NCBI GenBank assembly: GCA_021808185.1
Contig: JAKBCB010000188.1
Coordinates: forward strand, 1 to 7,005
From: Pseudomonadota bacterium
GTDB lineage: Bacteria > Pseudomonadota > Alphaproteobacteria > Acetobacterales > Acetobacteraceae
Reading direction: 5' to 3'
DNA: 7,005 bases
This document shows, one piece after another, positions 6,639-7,005 of this stretch (its first letter is position 1; every line of letters starts with the position of its first letter). The translations under genes and the position numbers were made by a program. A model generated the notes under the pieces. It had not been told where the DNA came from, did no database searches, and saw nothing but the letters and a program-made list of their open reading frames with translations.

Positions 6639-7005
6639 ATGAAGCGCTGCGCCGCCCTGGCCCTGCTGCTTGCCGTGCTTGTCGCTCTCGGACCGCTCGC
6701 CGCGCGGGCGGATGGGATCGCAATACGGAACGTGCTCGGGCAATGGCACTTCTTCCGCGAGGACACCGGCGCGCCGTTCGTGCCGCGCGGCATGAACTAC
6801 GTCCGGCTCGACAATTACGTCGTTCCCATCCAGGACACGCTCGACCCGGCCACCTACAACTCCGGCGCGGTCGAGACCGCGCTGCGGCAGATGGAGCTGT
6901 CCGGCTACAACGTGGTGCGCATCACGCTGGACAGCCGATACCTCATCTGGGACGGCCAGAACCTGCGCGGCCCCGGCATCGCCACCGACTTCGCCCGCAT
7001 CCTGA
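6639..7005 (+). CDS. Secreted glycoside-hydrolase-like protein (cellulase/GH5-type N-terminus), 3'-truncated
   Basis: The frame opens at ATG 6639 and runs without a stop to the window edge: 122 codons plus one base. It begins with a clear signal peptide: Lys-Arg, a Leu/Ala/Val-rich core (residues 5-20) and a likely cut after ARA at residue 24. The mature part has a substrate-barrel opening typical of clan GH-A (GH5-like) hydrolases: FVPRGMNY (47-54), a helix around AVETALRQMELSGYN (77-91), and VVRITL (92-97), the strand carrying the conserved Arg of the family. The catalytic glutamates would lie beyond the window. The ribosome site is weak (GAAG five bases or less from a poor match). Its export and its position divergent from a PEP-CTERM protein suggest action on an extracellular polysaccharide. 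GH-A-like fold probable; family and substrate unproven. Confidence 0.8.
   Translation, partial: MKRCAALALLLAVLVALGPLAARADGIAIRNVLGQWHFFREDTGAPFVPRGMNYVRLDNYVVPIQDTLDPATYNSGAVETALRQMELSGYNVVRITLDSRYLIWDGQNLRGPGIATDFARIL

Noticed and set aside
6471..6749. Minus-strand open frame of 92 codons spanning the divergent region and the hydrolase start
   Set aside because: It is antisense to the signal peptide of the hydrolase and covers the AT-rich promoter patch; the translation has no recognisable features.
1..7005. CRISPR array, tRNA, rRNA, insertion sequence, integrase, toxin-antitoxin or defence cassette
   Set aside because: I looked on both strands for regularly spaced repeats, cloverleaf-like sequences, transposase or recombinase motifs and terminal repeats, and saw none.

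Overview
The window is about 7 kb of G+C-rich DNA (a sampled alaS stretch, 1501-1560, is 43/60 G+C) with densely packed genes on both strands. The type of alanyl-tRNA synthetase, the Caulobacter XylB-like dehydrogenase and the codon use suggest an alphaproteobacterium. The PEP-CTERM protein and extreme G+C make an Acetobacteraceae/Rhodospirillales-type host plausible, but this is inference; no rRNA or other decisive marker is present.

Layout from left to right. (1) 1-2085 (+): the C-terminal three quarters or so of alaS, cut by the window edge. (2) 2097-4356 (-): a two-gene unit made of a ROK-family regulator of NagC/Mlc type followed, 22 bases later, by a double-SIS-domain sugar-phosphate deaminase/isomerase of NagB-II type. 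It converges on alaS with an 11-base gap. (3) 4357-4483: a short divergent control region. (4) 4484-5254 (+): a short-chain dehydrogenase closely resembling NAD-dependent D-xylose/L-arabinose-type sugar 1-dehydrogenases. (5) 5306-5710 (-): a small VOC/glyoxalase-fold protein. (6) 5778-6467 (-): a secreted PEP-CTERM protein with an F5/8C (discoidin)-like domain and noticeably lower G+C. (7) 6468-6638: an AT-rich divergent promoter region with inverted repeats. (8) 6639 to the right edge (+): the first 122 codons of a secreted glycoside-hydrolase-like protein.

How the genes may work together. The ROK regulator and SIS enzyme form a likely amino-sugar catabolic or control unit, and the divergent sugar dehydrogenase may answer to the same regulator. 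The PEP-CTERM protein and the divergent exported hydrolase form a second, surface or extracellular carbohydrate pair. alaS and the VOC gene look like unconnected neighbours. I see no CRISPR array, tRNA, rRNA, insertion sequence, integrase, toxin-antitoxin pair or recognisable defence system. The window looks largely like ordinary chromosome; the more interesting parts are the PEP-CTERM/hydrolase locus with its structured leader and the ROK/SIS/SDR sugar module.
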